Source: Advenella sp. S44
GTDB taxonomy: Bacteria > Pseudomonadota > Gammaproteobacteria > Burkholderiales > Burkholderiaceae_B
NCBI RefSeq assembly: GCF_002810445.1
Contig: NZ_NEXS01000010.1
Span: 226,572-290,571, forward strand
Direction of reading: 5' to 3'
Length of the DNA stretch: 64,000 bases
In this document: positions 41,895-50,800 of the stretch, one piece after another
How the letters are laid out: each line of letters starts with the position of its first letter
How positions within the stretch are numbered: position 1 is the first letter of the stretch
The notes under the pieces: model-generated
Database searches by the model: none
Told to the model about the DNA's origin: nothing
Seen by the model: only the letters and a program-made list of their open reading frames with translations
Program-made: the position numbers and the translations under genes

Positions 41895-43319
41895 CTATTT
41901 CTTGAAATTGCCAAACGCGCCCATGCCGCCTTTGAGGCCCTTTAAGCCGCCCATGGCGCGCATCATCTTGCCCATGCCGCCTTTCTTGAACTGCTTCATC
42001 ATGCCCTGCATCTGCTCAAATTGCTTGAGCAACTTGTTCACTTCCTGCACCGGCACGCCGGCGCCCGCAGCAATGCGGCGCTTGCGCGTTGCCTTGAGCA
42101 ATTCGGGCTTGCTGCGCTCCAGCGGCGTCATGGAGTTCAGGATGCCTTCGGTACGGCGCAATTGCTTTTCAGCCTGGCCACCCTGAATCTGGCCCGCTGC
42201 CTGGGCAAACTGCGCGGGCAGTTTTTCCATCAGCGAGCTCATATCGCCCATTTTCTTGACCTGCTGCAATTGATCACGAAAGTCATTCAGGTCAAAGCGA
42301 TCGCCCGTCTTGATCTTGGACGCCAGCTTTTGCGCTTCGGCAATATCAATATTGCGTTGCGCCTGTTCTACCAGCGATACGATATCGCCCATGCCCAGCA
42401 CGCGCTGCGCCATCCGCTCAGGATGGAACACTTCCAGGCCGTCCAGTTTCTCGGACATCCCGATAAATTTCAACGGTTTGCCCGTGACATGACGCACCGA
42501 GAGCGCCGCACCGCCGCGCGCATCGCCGTCCAGCTTGGTCAATACCACACCGGTCAGCGGCAGCGCCTCGCCAAAGGCCTTGGCCACGTTCACCGCATCC
42601 TGGCCCTGCATGGCGTCAACCACAAACAGCGTCTCAATCGGCTTGATCAGCCCGTGCAGCATGCTGATTTCCTGCATCATGGCCTCGTCCACGCCCAGGC
42701 GGCCCGCGGTATCGACAATGAGCACTTCATAATGATGCTTGCGTGCGTGATCGACCGCTGCCAGCGCAATATCACGCGGTTTCTGGTCTGCGGCCGACGG
42801 GAAAAAATCTGCCCCCACCTGACCGGCCACAGTGCGAAGCTGTTCAATCGCGGCAGGACGATAAACGTCGACACTGACGACCAACACTTTCTTTTTGGGG
42901 ATCTTGCGACCGTTCTGGATAAGCTCGCCGCTCACCAGCAGGCGCGCCAGTTTGCCGGTGGTAGTGGTTTTACCCGCCCCCTGCAGACCTGCCATCAGGA
43001 TAATGGCCGGCGGCGTGGTGGTCAGATCCAGCTCCGAGGCATTATCACCCAGGTCGCCGCCCATGACGGCGGTCAGCTCCTTGTGTACCACGCCGACCAG
43101 CGCCTGCCCGGGGTTCAGGCTGCCTGTGACATCGGTGCCCAGCGCGCGCTCCTTGACCTTGGCAATGAACTCACGCACCACTGGCAGAGAGACATCAGCC
43201 TCCAGCAGCGCCATGCGCACCTCGCGCAGCATCTCCTGGGTATTGGCTTCGGTCAGGCGCGCTTCGCCGCGCAGGGTTTTCATGGCCCGGGTTAACCGGT
43301 TGGTCAAATTATCAAACAT
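41895..43319 (-). CDS. ffh: Signal recognition particle protein Ffh
   Basis: GTPase subunit of the signal recognition particle, which targets nascent membrane proteins to FtsY and the translocon. The 474 residues contain the N domain, the G domain (G1 in LMAGLQGAGKTTTTGKLARL, G3 in LIVDTAGRLGVDE, VLTKLDGDARGGAAL) and the methionine-rich M domain (KQFEQMQGMMKQFKKGGMGK, ending in Gly/Met-rich sequence). It is divergent from ypjD, with 117 bases between the starts. Confidence 0.97.
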   Translation of the reverse strand: MFDNLTNRLTRAMKTLRGEARLTEANTQEMLREVRMALLEADVSLPVVREFIAKVKERALGTDVTGSLNPGQALVGVVHKELTAVMGGDLGDNASELDLTTTPPAIILMAGLQGAGKTTTTGKLARLLVSGELIQNGRKIPKKKVLVVSVDVYRPAAIEQLRTVAGQVGADFFPSAADQKPRDIALAAVDHARKHHYEVLIVDTAGRLGVDEAMMQEISMLHGLIKPIETLFVVDAMQGQDAVNVAKAFGEALPLTGVVLTKLDGDARGGAALSVRHVTGKPLKFIGMSEKLDGLEVFHPERMAQRVLGMGDIVSLVEQAQRNIDIAEAQKLASKIKTGDRFDLNDFRDQLQQVKKMGDMSSLMEKLPAQFAQAAGQIQGGQAEKQLRRTEGILNSMTPLERSKPELLKATRKRRIAAGAGVPVQEVNKLLKQFEQMQGMMKQFKKGGMGKMMRAMGGLKGLKGGMGAFGNFKK

Positions 43320-43338
43320 GGAATTTCACTGAAGTAAA

Positions 43339-43366
43339 TTGGGGGACCGGGCAAAACGGCTATACT
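43339..43366 (+). promoter_or_regulatory. Candidate sigma-70 promoter for ypjD
   Basis: TTGGGG (43339-43344) and TATACT (43361-43366) are separated by 16 bases in the ffh-ypjD divergent gap, about 70 bases before the ypjD start. Confidence 0.4.
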
Positions 43367-43436
43367 ATAAGCCTGCAGGCCGGATCGTGCTGTGCAGACC
43401 CGCTGATTGCTTATCCGGAAACACACGTCATTATTT

Positions 43437-44288
43437 ATGTCTTACGACATTGTATTTCACTCTCTGGCCACCGTGGCCTATCTGCTGCTCAGTTTACTAA
43501 TTTGGCGGCCTTTGCTTGGTACACACGGCACTACGCTTTCGCCCGGCGCCTCCCGCTGGCTGCTGGCTGCCGTGCTTATTGTGCATGGCGTGGCCGTACA
43601 TATGGCCATGCTGCAGGAAAGTTCGCTTAGCCTGTCCTGGTCGGTGGGCCTGTCGCTCACCATCTGGCTGGGCATGATCGTCTTTTGGCTGGAAAATCTG
43701 ATCAGCGACATTGATGGCCTAAAACTGCTGCTTCTGCCCATTGCGGGCGGGATATGCCTGCTGGCAGCCCTGTTTCCTGGCCACGACAGCCTGATCATCC
43801 CCGTTGCCGACGCCTATTTCCAGATACATCTGCTCATTTCCATCGGCGCCTACAGCCTGATCGCGATTGCCGCCATCCACGCGTTCCTGATGACCTGGCT
43901 GGATCGGTACTTGCACCAGCCGGTGCAAAGCCGGGCCGACCGCTCGGTATTTGCCCGTGCGCTCGAAGAGCAGCCGCCGCTGCTGGTCCAGGAAAAAATC
44001 CTGTTTCGCCTGATCTGGATCGGCTTTGTGCTGCTTACGCTTTCCATTATCACAGGTGTGGTCGTTTCCTTGCGGTTTAACGGCGTGCTGCTGCCGTTTG
44101 ACCACAAAACCGTCTTTACCATGATGTCCTGGGTGGTGTTCGGGCTGTTACTGCTGGGACGCGCCCTGCGCGGCTGGCGCGGCCGCTTTGCCCTGCGCTG
44201 GACGCTGGTGGGCTTTGCCCTGCTCATGATTGCCTACACCGGCACCCGCTTTATTTTTGACGTCATGCTGCACAAAGGAGGTGCCTGA
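43437..44288 (+). CDS. ypjD: Inner membrane protein YpjD / CcsA-like (HemX-type) protein
   Basis: Polytopic membrane protein (283 aa, about eight helices) of the cytochrome c assembly CcsA/CcmC superfamily. AYFQIHLLISIGAYSLIAIAA contains a histidine in the family position, and the family's WVVFGLLLLGRALRGWRGRFA follows near the end. Such stand-alone proteins are usually found next to ffh, as here. A role in heme handling or metal tolerance is suggested for relatives but not proven. The start MSYDIVFHSLA at 43437 is preferred over an upstream frame start. Its stop overlaps the next start (TGATG). Confidence 0.88.
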   Translation: MSYDIVFHSLATVAYLLLSLLIWRPLLGTHGTTLSPGASRWLLAAVLIVHGVAVHMAMLQESSLSLSWSVGLSLTIWLGMIVFWLENLISDIDGLKLLLLPIAGGICLLAALFPGHDSLIIPVADAYFQIHLLISIGAYSLIAIAAIHAFLMTWLDRYLHQPVQSRADRSVFARALEEQPPLLVQEKILFRLIWIGFVLLTLSIITGVVVSLRFNGVLLPFDHKTVFTMMSWVVFGLLLLGRALRGWRGRFALRWTLVGFALLMIAYTGTRFIFDVMLHKGGA

Positions 44289-44548
44289 TGCGCTTCATTA
44301 TTACGATCGTCCTGCTTTGTGTGCTCTACCTTGTGATACGTCATTTTCTGCGCTCGTTTATCCGCAGGCTCAATGACGGCGCTGCGGCGCAGGCTGCCCG
44401 TGCTTCAGGCACCGCCACCGCAAGCCTGCCCGAAGAAGATATGGTCCAATGCGCCCATTGCGGCGTCTACCTGCCGGCCTCGGAAGCGGTCACGCAGCAG
44501 GGACGCCAGTGGTGCAGCCACGACCATGCCCGACTTGGAGTCAAATAA
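44288..44548 (+). CDS. Small PP0621-family protein with a zinc-ribbon-like end
   Basis: An 86-residue protein with an N-terminal membrane helix (FIITIVLLCVLYLVI) and a C-terminal metal-binding-like segment (VQCAHCGVYLPASEAV, then WCSHDHARLG) with CxxC and CxxxH ligands. It is the usual companion between ypjD and ampD in beta-proteobacteria. Its function is unknown. Confidence 0.85.
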   Translation: MRFIITIVLLCVLYLVIRHFLRSFIRRLNDGAAAQAARASGTATASLPEEDMVQCAHCGVYLPASEAVTQQGRQWCSHDHARLGVK

Positions 44549-44569
44549 TGTGTTTACGACAAATGAAAT

Positions 44570-45190
44570 ATGCCTATGACCGAAGACCTTAAACTGGATC
44601 GACACGGCTGGCTGTGTCCGCAACCCGGCGTCAGACATATCCGCTCGCCCAACCAGGATCGCCGCCCGCTGCTGGAAAACATCTCCCTGCTGGTCATTCA
44701 CAACATTAGCCTACCGCCGGGCCAATTTGGCGGGCCACACGTGCAGCAACTCTTTACCAACACACTGCGTTCGCACGAACATCCTTTCTTTGCCCAGATC
44801 GCCAACTTGCGCGTCTCGGCCCACTTTTTCATCAACCGCCAGGGCCGCATTATCCAGTTTGTGAGCGCCAACCGGCGCGCCTGGCACGCGGGCGTATCGC
44901 GTTTTGACGGACGCGACCGCTGCAATGACTTTTCCATCGGAATCGAACTGGAAGGCACCGACCTTACCCCCTTTACCGATGACCAATACCTGCAACTGGC
45001 TGCGCTCACGACCGTGCTGCGTAATCGCTATACCCTGAAAGCCGTACGCGGCCACCAACATATCGCGCCCAGGCGCAAGACCGACCCGGGGCCGTATTTC
45101 GATTGGCATTGGTATAGGCGACTGACCGGATGGGACTGGCGGCAAATGCCGGAAGGGATCGCGAGCCAGAGGATAGTGCGGGTTTCGTGA
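44570..45190 (+). CDS. ampD: 1,6-anhydro-N-acetylmuramyl-L-alanine amidase AmpD
   Basis: Cytoplasmic zinc amidase of peptidoglycan recycling. It cuts the peptide from anhydro-muropeptides and so keeps the beta-lactamase inducer low. The protein is 206 aa (204 if started at 44576). Zinc ligands are seen in SLLVIHNISLPPGQFGG and VRGHQHIAPRRKTDPGPYFDW. SAHFFINRQGRIIQFV and RAWHAGVSRFDGRDRCNDFS are typical of the family. It ends the ypjD-PP0621-ampD group before a strong terminator. Confidence 0.95.
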   Translation: MPMTEDLKLDRHGWLCPQPGVRHIRSPNQDRRPLLENISLLVIHNISLPPGQFGGPHVQQLFTNTLRSHEHPFFAQIANLRVSAHFFINRQGRIIQFVSANRRAWHAGVSRFDGRDRCNDFSIGIELEGTDLTPFTDDQYLQLAALTTVLRNRYTLKAVRGHQHIAPRRKTDPGPYFDWHWYRRLTGWDWRQMPEGIASQRIVRVS

Positions 45191-45245
45191 CTGCAACGGC
45201 ATAGCGCATAGACGCATTATCGCTTGCGTCATACCCGACGGATTT

Positions 45246-45284
45246 AAAAAAGCAGCCCCGCAATTTCCCGGGGCTGCTTTTTTG
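45246..45284. terminator. Bidirectional terminator between ampD and htpG
   Basis: AAAGCAGCCCCG pairs with CGGGGCTGCTTT around a short loop, with A-rich sequence before and a T run after. It works for convergent ampD and htpG. Confidence 0.88.
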
Positions 45285-45363
45285 TACTAGCGGGCAGATA
45301 AACAGGCCAACCGGCCACGCGGCGATGATCCTCCCACAGCGGTCATCGCACACTGTCGCTTGT

Positions 45364-47277
45364 TCAGCTTTTCAGCAATAAGCCGTTCAAGCGTTTCACA
45401 TACGCAGCCGGATCGGCAATTTGCGCGCCTTCGGCCAGCATGGCCTGATCCAGCAGCACATGTGCCCAATCGTCAAATGCCTCGCCTTCGGTGCCCTTGA
45501 TTTTTTCGATCAAGGCATGTTCAGGATTGATCTCCAGCACCGGTTTGATATCCGGCGTTTCCTGGCCGGCGGCTTTCAACAAGCGCAGCAAGTGCGGGCT
45601 CACGTCGTTCTGGCCAACTACCACGCAGGCAGGAGAATCCACCAGGCGGTTCGTGACCTTCACTTCCTTCACAGACTCGCCCAGCGACGTTTTCAGGCGC
45701 TCCAGCAACGGTTTGAGGGACTCGGCCACCTCTTCCTGATGCTTTTTCTCTGCTTCGTCTGTGAGCTTGTCCAAGTCCAGGCCGCCCTTGGCCACGGAAA
45801 CAAAAGACTTGCCATCGAACTGACGGAAGTGTGAAAGCATCCATTCGTCTACACGATCAGACATCAGCAACACCTCGATGCCTTTCTTGCGGAAGATTTC
45901 CAGATGCGGGCTGTTCTTGGCCGCGGCAAAGGTATCGGCCGTGACATAGTAAATGGCCTCCTGCCCTTCTTTCATGCGAGAGACATAGTCTGCCAGCGTC
46001 ACATTCTGGACGGCATCGTCGTTATGGGTAGAGGCAAAACGCAGCAGCTTGGCAATCCGCTCCTGGTTGGCCATGTCTTCGCCGGTGCCTTCCTTGATCA
46101 CCTGACCGAATTCCGTCCAGAAACCGGCATAGTCTTCGGCACGCTTTTCTGCCAGGTCTTCCAACAGGCTCAGGATACGCTTGGTCGAACCCTCGCGGAT
46201 CGACTTCACATCGCGGCTTTCCTGCAGGATTTCACGCGACACGTTCAGTGGCAGGTCGGCCGAATCAATCACCCCGCGCACAAAGCGCAGGTAGGACGGC
46301 AGCAACTGCTCGGCATCATCCATAATGAAAACACGTTTGACATAAAGCTTGACGCCGCGACGCGCTTCCCGATCGTAAAGGTCAAACGGCGCGTGTTTGG
46401 GCAAATATAGCAACTGTGTATATTCGCTGCGGCCTTCTACGCGGTTATGCGTCCAGGCCAGCGGCTCTTCAAAATCGTGGCTAACGTGCTTGTAGAACTC
46501 AGTGTATTGCTCGTCGGTAATGTCATTCTTGGCACGGGTCCACAGCGCGCTGGCCTGGTTAATGGTTTCCCACTCGTCCTTTTTGACCTGCTCGCCTTTC
46601 TCGGAATCGTACTCTTCCTTTTGCATAAGCACAGGCAGGGAAATATGATCGGAATAGCGACGCAGCACTTCGCGCAGCTTCCAGCCATTCAAAAACTCGT
46701 CTTCATCGGCGCGCAAGTGCAGCGTCACACTGGTGCCGCGCTCTGTTTTCTCGGTATCGGCAACCGTAAACTCGCCCTGCCCTTCAGACTCCCAGAACAC
46801 CGCCTGATCTACCGGCTCGCCGGCACGACGGCTGACCACGGTAACCTTGTCGGCAACAATAAAGGACGAATAAAAGCCCACGCCGAACTGGCCGATAAGC
46901 TGGGCGTCTTTTTGCTTGTCGCCCGAGAGCTGGGAGAAAAACTCCTTGGTGCCGGAGCGAGCAATGGTGCCCAGGTTGGCCACTGCCTCGGACTTGGTCA
47001 AACCGATACCGTTATCGGCGATTGTGATGGTGCGCGCATCCTTGTCATAGCTGACGCGGATTTCCAGCTCTGCGCCGCCTTCGAGCAACTCGGGCTTGTC
47101 GATTGCCTCGAAGCGCAGCTTGTCGCAGGCGTCTGACGCGTTGGAGACCAGCTCGCGCAGGAAAATTTCCTTATTGCTGTACAGGGAATGAATCATCAAA
47201 TGCAGAAGCTGCTTTACTTCTGTCTGGAAACCCAGCGTTTCCTCTGCTTTTTTCACGGTAGTATCGGATTGACTCAT
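45364..47277 (-). CDS. htpG: Molecular chaperone HtpG (Hsp90)
   Basis: ATP-dependent chaperone, 637 aa. The GHKL ATPase domain shows [40 protein letters not shown] and [18 protein letters not shown]. The middle domain ([20 protein letters not shown]) and C-terminal dimer domain are complete. The start follows a GC-poor leader, and the next feature upstream is the divergent tRNA-Leu. Confidence 0.97.
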   Translation of the reverse strand: MSQSDTTVKKAEETLGFQTEVKQLLHLMIHSLYSNKEIFLRELVSNASDACDKLRFEAIDKPELLEGGAELEIRVSYDKDARTITIADNGIGLTKSEAVANLGTIARSGTKEFFSQLSGDKQKDAQLIGQFGVGFYSSFIVADKVTVVSRRAGEPVDQAVFWESEGQGEFTVADTEKTERGTSVTLHLRADEDEFLNGWKLREVLRRYSDHISLPVLMQKEEYDSEKGEQVKKDEWETINQASALWTRAKNDITDEQYTEFYKHVSHDFEEPLAWTHNRVEGRSEYTQLLYLPKHAPFDLYDREARRGVKLYVKRVFIMDDAEQLLPSYLRFVRGVIDSADLPLNVSREILQESRDVKSIREGSTKRILSLLEDLAEKRAEDYAGFWTEFGQVIKEGTGEDMANQERIAKLLRFASTHNDDAVQNVTLADYVSRMKEGQEAIYYVTADTFAAAKNSPHLEIFRKKGIEVLLMSDRVDEWMLSHFRQFDGKSFVSVAKGGLDLDKLTDEAEKKHQEEVAESLKPLLERLKTSLGESVKEVKVTNRLVDSPACVVVGQNDVSPHLLRLLKAAGQETPDIKPVLEINPEHALIEKIKGTEGEAFDDWAHVLLDQAMLAEGAQIADPAAYVKRLNGLLLKS

Positions 47278-47474
47278 GGTAGCTTTTCGTTAAATTGGAT
47301 GGAAAATGGTGAAAAATGGGGCAAAACAGCCGGTTTACAGGTGATTTTGCCCGCGTATCCGATAGTAGTGGGGATGACGGGAGGGTTTTCAAGGGGAAAA
47401 GTGGGAAATTGGCAGGGAAATGAGGATTTTTTGTGCGCAGGCGCGTGGGAATGGCGCAAGAAAAAGAATATGGG

Positions 47475-47480
47475 TATAAT
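47475..47480 (+). promoter_or_regulatory. -10 box of the tRNA-Leu promoter
   Basis: A consensus TATAAT lies 32 bases before the first base of the tRNA. The -35 region (TGGCGC at 47452-47457) is poor. Confidence 0.5.
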
Positions 47481-47511
47481 TCCGCTCTTATCTGCAATAC
47501 CCTCCATACCT

Positions 47512-47596
47512 GCCCGGGTGGTGAAATTGGTAGACGCAGGGGACTCAAAATCCCCCGCCGCAAGGCGTGCCGGTTCGATTCCGGCCCCGGGCACCA
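47512..47596 (+). tRNA. tRNA-Leu (anticodon CAA)
   Basis: A complete class II tRNA with an encoded CCA end. The acceptor stem is GCCCGGG (47512-47518) with CCCGGGC (47586-47592). The anticodon stem-loop GGGGA-CTCAAAA-TCCCC gives anticodon CAA. A long variable arm follows, and the T loop GGTTCGATTCC is standard. It is the left boundary of the accessory region; tRNA 3' ends are frequent integration sites. Confidence 0.96.
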
Positions 47597-47892
47597 CAAT
47601 TAAATCAAGCACCGCTGACTCCAGCATGTCCCCGCTTAGGATGAAGAGCCACCATTGGGTTACCCTTGGCCCCCGTTCTTGATGAAAAGCCAGACGACCT
47701 TTAAGTGGCAAGGTCGCTCAAGTTCTCTTGATATGTGTTAAGCTATTCCCATTTGTAAGTATATTTTTCAACCAGTCTTAGCGAGACGTGGAACCCCCAT
47801 CGGGCTACAGTCGTTCCAAATTCATAATTAGAACTAGAGTCCAGTAGGCTTCCCGATCACTCTGAGCGAGTTAAAAACTACCGGGTCGAGAC

Positions 47893-50800
47893 ATGCAAGA
47901 AGAGCAGAACAGCGCGACCGTTGCCAACCCGCTGGCATCGGAGCCACCGAAAGCAATCCTTGTGCTAGAGAAGCGAGTCAACGCGAAGATCAACTTCGCA
48001 ATGGCGCAAAACAACGCGTCTGTGCTGCACTCACTCTGCATTCACAACAGCGGTAACGTAGCGGCAACCAACGTGTCGCTAACACTCCGTGCTAATCCTG
48101 CCGTTCTGCGCGACAAGGTTTGGCAAATCGACCGCATTCGGCCCGGGGAACGTGTCGAATTGGGCGATCTAACCACCCCGCTCGATACGGCAATTCTAGG
48201 CGGTATCGACGAAGCAGAGATCGGACAGCTCGAGTTCTCACTCAGGATCGGCGACGATCTGGTCCAGTGCAACCAAGATCCCGTCGAGCTACTAGCCCGA
48301 GACGAATGGGGCGGCCTCCACGAGATGGAAAACATTCTTGCTGCATTCGTATCTCCGAATCAGCCGCAGGTAGCCCGATTGCTAAAGCAAGCATCATCGT
48401 TACTAGAGGCCGCGGGACATGCTGGTTCGATGGAGGGGTACCAATCGAATGACCCTCAGCGCGTGTGGATGATCGCGGGAGCTATTTGGTCCGCCGCAAC
48501 GGGGCTGAACCTCGCGTATGCCGTTCCACCGGCCTCATTTGAGCGCAGCGGACAGAAAATACGCGATCCTGAACGCATCGTGGCCGAAGGCCTCGCTACT
48601 TGCCTCGATACAACCTTGCTGCTAGCTGCAGCATTCGAAGCGGCAGGATTGCATGCGTCCGTGCTTTTCTCGCAAGGCCATGCGTGGGTCGGCGTCTGGC
48701 TCACCAACAGTGATTTTGGCAAATTGATAGAGCCGGATGTCATCGCTGTGCGCAAAGCGGCGGCCGCCCGCGAGTTCATCGCGCTGGAGACCACTTTACT
48801 TACAAAGCGCCCCAGCATCGGCTTCGAGCAGGCAATGGCAGCCGGATTGGATAGATTTTCCGAAGCGAACGAAACCGAGTTCGAGAAAGCAATAGATATC
48901 AACCGCGCACGAGCGGCGCACATCCGCCCGCTTGCCAGTCATCGGGAACCTATCGCTTCAGACGAGCAACCTGATACGTCGGCGCCCGCTGCCCTTCCTC
49001 GTCCACTGGATCTTGGCCATTTACCAGGCGATATCGTTGAAACAGCTCCCTCGACGGCACTGGGGAGAATTGAAAGGTGGCAACGTAAGTTATTAGACCT
49101 TTCGTTGGCCAATAAACTGCTCAACTTCAAGGAAACTAAGCTATCTGTGGGCTTGACCTGCCCAAATGTGTCGGAACTCGAAGACCAATTGTCCGAAGGC
49201 AAGACGTTCCGCTTATTGGCCCTCAAGGACGAGAATGCACTTTCCGGGCGTGATGTCACTCCGCAACAAGCTCGTGCGATCGAGGCGAGCCTAGCGCAGG
49301 ATGCGCTAGCCAAGGGCCAGGTTGCCGTACCGCTTACAGCACGCGAGATGGCCAATCGCCTTACTGAGCTATACAGAAAGGCGCGCAGCGATGTACAGGA
49401 AGGAGGAACGAACACACTATTTCTGGTCGTCGGTTTCCTCAGGTGGAAGCGTACCGAGGCGGAGCCTCGCCATTACCGCGCTCCACTATTGCTCATACCT
49501 GTGAAACTAGAGCGACGTTCGGCCCAGTCCGAGTTCCGTCTTACACAACTTGAAGATGAGGTTCGGATCAACGCGACGCTGCTTGAACTCCTTAAACGGG
49601 ACTTCGAGCTCCGTATTCCCGAACTAGAGGGGGAGTTGCCTTGCGACGAGCGTGGACTAGACATTCCTCGCATTCTCGAGATCATGCGTCGACGAATTCG
49701 CGATGTCGCCGGCTTCGAAGTCCTGGAGGAGTGCGCGCTCTCTACTTTCTCGTTCGCAAAGTATTTGATGTGGAAAGATCTCGTCGACCGCACCGACAGC
49801 TTACGAGAAAGCGCGCTAGTCAGACATTTGGTCGACAGCCCGAGCGAAGCATTCGAAGGCGCGCGCACCCCCATGCCGCAGCCGGAAGAGATCGATCATA
49901 GACACGCGCCCGCCAACATCCTGGCTCCGCTGCCAGCAGACAGCTCGCAACTTGCGGCGGTGGTGGCCGCGGCAGAGCGACGTGATTTCGTGCTGATTGG
50001 GCCGCCCGGGACAGGAAAGAGCCAGACAATCACTAATATTATCGCCGACCAGTTGGCGAGAGGACGGACCGTACTATTCGTTGCGGAAAAGGCCGCAGCG
50101 TTGGACGTCGTTCAACGACGCTTGGAGCGCCAGGGCCTGGGATCCGCTATTCTCGAGCTCCACTCCAACAAAGCTGATCGCAAGGCTGTTCTCCAACAAC
50201 TGGGCCGATCGTGGCAGCGTGCAAGTACATCGTGTGCGCAGGCATGGATGCAGATAACGGAAGATGTACGTCTGACGCGCGACCAACTCAACGCCTACGT
50301 CAAAGAGCTCCACCGGCCTGGCACTCAAGGATTCAGCATTTTCCAGGCGATAGGATGCGCGGTAAGCGGCCCCGCGCCCTTCACGCTTAGTTTTGCCGAT
50401 AAGGACTGCCACGACACACACAGTTGGAACCGACTACGTGCACTGGCAGCCGAGCTGGGTCAGCGACACACTATTGTTGCTGACCTCCCCCCCGATGGTC
50501 CTCTTTCCTTGATCTGTCCAGGAGAATGGTCATATGCATGGCAAGACAAGCTTCTGGAAACTGCGCGACGGCTGCAAATTGCGATACGAGAAGTCAATTC
50601 CGCCCGGACAGCGCTAGGTGAACGGCTCGGCTGCTCGGCCGTCCAGCCAGAAGTTTGGCCAGTGATCGACGGTCTGCCTGCCATGCGATTGGGCAAAGCC
50701 CCCCTTGATCCCGCCTCGCTGAGAAATCCGCGTGAGTTGCGGGCAGCGATACCGGCGCTAGCAAATGAGTTGAGTCAGTGCGATGCCGCGCGCCAGCAGC